DNA of 64,000 nucleotides, from the NCBI GenBank assembly GCA_948474755.1, contig CAOLHI010001282.1, positions 248,001 through 312,000 of the forward strand. Reading direction: 5' to 3'. Numbering within the stretch: the first letter of the stretch is position 1; every line of letters starts with the position of its first letter. Origin of the DNA: Ctenosaura bakeri. Its lineage: Eukaryota; Chordata; Lepidosauria; Squamata; Iguanidae. The notes under the pieces were generated by a model. The model made no database searches and had not been told where the DNA came from. It saw nothing but the letters and a program-made list of their open reading frames with translations. A program made the translations under genes and the position numbers. Positions 62,292 through 64,000 of the stretch are shown piece after piece.

Positions 62292-62880
62292 GGCAGTGAT
62301 GTAGACTCAAGTCAATTGACTCAGACTCAAGTCAGACTTAAGTTGCTTAAGTGACTCAACTTGGACTCCATTCAGCAATAAATGACACACTGACTCAACT
62401 TGATTCATGGCTTGTATATTTTTAGTTACTGACTTGCTGCCCTTGATTCAGTAACATAACACGTTCATCCAGAAACCTTATGACTTCGAACAACACTTCC
62501 ATCGCTTTTTTGGCCTACTGGTCACATGACAATCTCTGTAGCTCAAAGTGTGGGTGCATTTCTCGGAGAGGAACAGCAAATGTATTAGGCAATGGGCTTG
62601 AGGTGGGGTTGAGGTGTGCTTGTCAGCCTGTCCTCACTGCATATAGGAGCAGCTTTCTAAAACTTTTCCTAAGAGCAGAAGGCAAGACTCATCCCAAAAG
62701 AGCAAGGCGCATTTCTCAGAGGGGAACAGAAAATGTGTTAGGCAATGGGCTTGCAGAGGAAGGATCCTTTCTTCTAAAGCTTTTGGAGCTTCAATAATGG
62801 GAAGTAAGAAGGATCCTATTCCCTGCTTCTGAAGCTGCAGATGGCAAAATCACAAATGTGGAGGGCCCATTCTACTGAAA
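62292..62880 (+). repeat. GACTCAAGTCA-rich repeat with a 151-bp tandem duplication
   Basis: Starts CAGTGATGTAGACTCAAGTC, followed by many GACTCA/AAGTCA words (62292-62420). Then a unit with GCATTTCTCGGAGAGGAACA, 'gcaaatgtattaggcaatgg' occurs at about 62556 and again at about 62707 with changes. The CAGTG start could be a hAT end, but I do not find its partner. The 105-codon frame 62480-62797 follows the duplication and has no domain. Confidence 0.5.
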
Positions 62881-63559
62881 TTGTTAAGACTGACTTTATT
62901 TGACTCTGTCCAGAAATTCTGGAATATAGGTTGAGAAATAAAGTTGGTTCTCAGACTTGAGACTTTACTTGAAAGTATATGTGAGTATGACATGTTTCCA
63001 GTTTTAAGGCAGGGGAAAATATCTCCCACCTAATTAAGAATTAGAGATGCTTTGCAATATATAGTATTATGCTTTTATTAATGGATGTCCAAATCATTTG
63101 CTTAAAATAACATGAAAATGATTTAGTTCTTTACATGCATTAAAGCCAATTTAAATAATGGCTGAAAGAAGACTTTACAGCTTTGATTGAAGAGCAGGGG
63201 TATTTGTTTCTCTTAAAGAGAATAGTGGCTCTTTGGGGTCAGGAGCAGCAGAAATAAAAATCTCTGTTCAGCAGAAAGATGATAATACTAACTTTAAAAA
63301 AAAAATCCAACAACTGGTGGGCATCCATTCAAGGTCATGAAGCCTGCTCCCTGCTTTAGTCTTCCAAATTGTTCAGCGGAAAATTTGGCTTGCCAGCAGA
63401 ATTATCATCAACTAGCTCCACAATACTTCCCAACATAAGCATTGCCAAGTGCTATGAATTTTAAGGGGCATCCAGAAAGTGAATTCACAGTCCTGCTCTG
63501 AAGGTGTGCTTGATTCTGCAAAGGCTCTGAGATTTTGTAGTCCAAAAGTACCTTTTTGA
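62881..63559. other. Unassigned non-coding sequence
   Basis: No gene or named repeat. A 'gattttgtagtccaaaagt' phrase near 63531 is half of the palindromic 'actacaactccc' type element. Confidence 0.35.
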
Positions 63560-63720
63560 ATGTTAATTCAAGGGAAGTAATAGCCTCACTATGTTCTGTC
63601 CTGTTTAAGCCTCATCTAAAGTATTATATTCAGTTCTGGGCACCTCATTTTAAGAAGGATATAGAAAAGCTGGAGCAGGTTCAGAGAACAGAAATAAGGA
63701 CGAAAAAAGTTATAGAGAAT
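63560..63720 (+). mobile_element. CR1 LINE fragment, plus strand
   Basis: Frame 63556-63795 contains [19 protein letters not shown] and LEQVQRT, the CR1 reverse transcriptase segment after the catalytic domain. The match ends at about 63720. Remaining sequence to 64000 is unassigned. Confidence 0.72.
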
Positions 63721-64000
63721 GCATATCTGTACTCTTGCAGCCATGCCACTGAGGGGGAGGGTGATATTTCCTGCCCTCCCCAAAAGAGACCGTGACACTT
63801 TGCATCAGGTGGAGAGCACCGAGATGTGTCATGTCATGGGGGGGCAAGTAAGAGGCTATATGAGACCAGCTCACCCTCCACATGGCCTCAGTTGCTGCAG
63901 TTTCCTTGGTCAGCATTGCAGACTATGTAATTTGTTCGCACACACAAAGAGGATGAGAATGGAGGTGTGGATCTCTGTGACTGGGCCAGTCAGTCTACTG

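Overview
The window looks like non-coding nuclear DNA of a squamate reptile, most likely an iguanian lizard. I infer this from the repeats: a tRNA-headed SINE ending in AAC-type tails, 5S-rRNA-headed SINEs, CR1, L2-like and RTE-BovB LINE fragments, a Penelope-type repeat, hAT elements, and large numbers of long fold-back (hairpin) non-autonomous DNA elements. Base composition is AT-leaning and open reading frames are short. I found no protein-coding exon, tRNA gene, rRNA gene, promoter or CRISPR array that I can defend. The longest open frames (up to 204 codons) fall in or across repeats, or lack any recognisable domain. The window is best read as a gene desert or the inside of a very large intron.

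Layout. 1-9 kb: an AT-rich conserved-looking block, a tRNA SINE, a 5S-rRNA-derived SINE, a probable solo LTR, an L2-like fragment and a weak LTR-like stretch. 9-21 kb: hairpin elements of two related families (called Fold-1 and Fold-2 here), two candidate regulatory blocks (12.6 and 16.1-16.4 kb), a CR1 piece split by a hairpin element, and an old degenerate tandem array at 19.0-19.5 kb. 21-31 kb: an L2-like LINE with a hAT element inside it, a Penelope-type repeat with a hammerhead-like core, a CR1 piece, a BovB piece split by Fold-1, and candidate regulatory blocks at 24.8-25.4 and 28.2-28.7 kb. 31-46 kb: candidate regulatory blocks at 31.1, 34.9-35.5 and 45.9-46.2 kb among composite repeats, several microsatellites and a CpG-rich DNA transposon (37.9-38.3 kb). 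46-56 kb: another 5S-type SINE, many tRNA SINEs, L2 and CR1 fragments. 56-64 kb: two similar unique blocks about 3.06 kb apart (57.1 and 60.2 kb), a hAT element, and CR1 fragments facing away from each other.

Most notable points: (1) the two AT-rich unique blocks at 57.12-57.31 and 60.17-60.38 kb align colinearly and look like an ancient tandem duplication of a regulatory element. (2) A Fold-1 hairpin at 16.9-17.1 kb carries 76 bp copied, with two differences, from unique sequence 791 bp upstream. (3) Two copies of a 370-bp repeat carry Fold-1 at the same nucleotide and in the same orientation, which suggests the pair spread as one composite. (4) A 9-bp-arm perfect palindrome of TGACAG sites sits beside a TAATTA cluster in the 35.1 kb block. 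All assignments come from reading the sequence; no database search was run.
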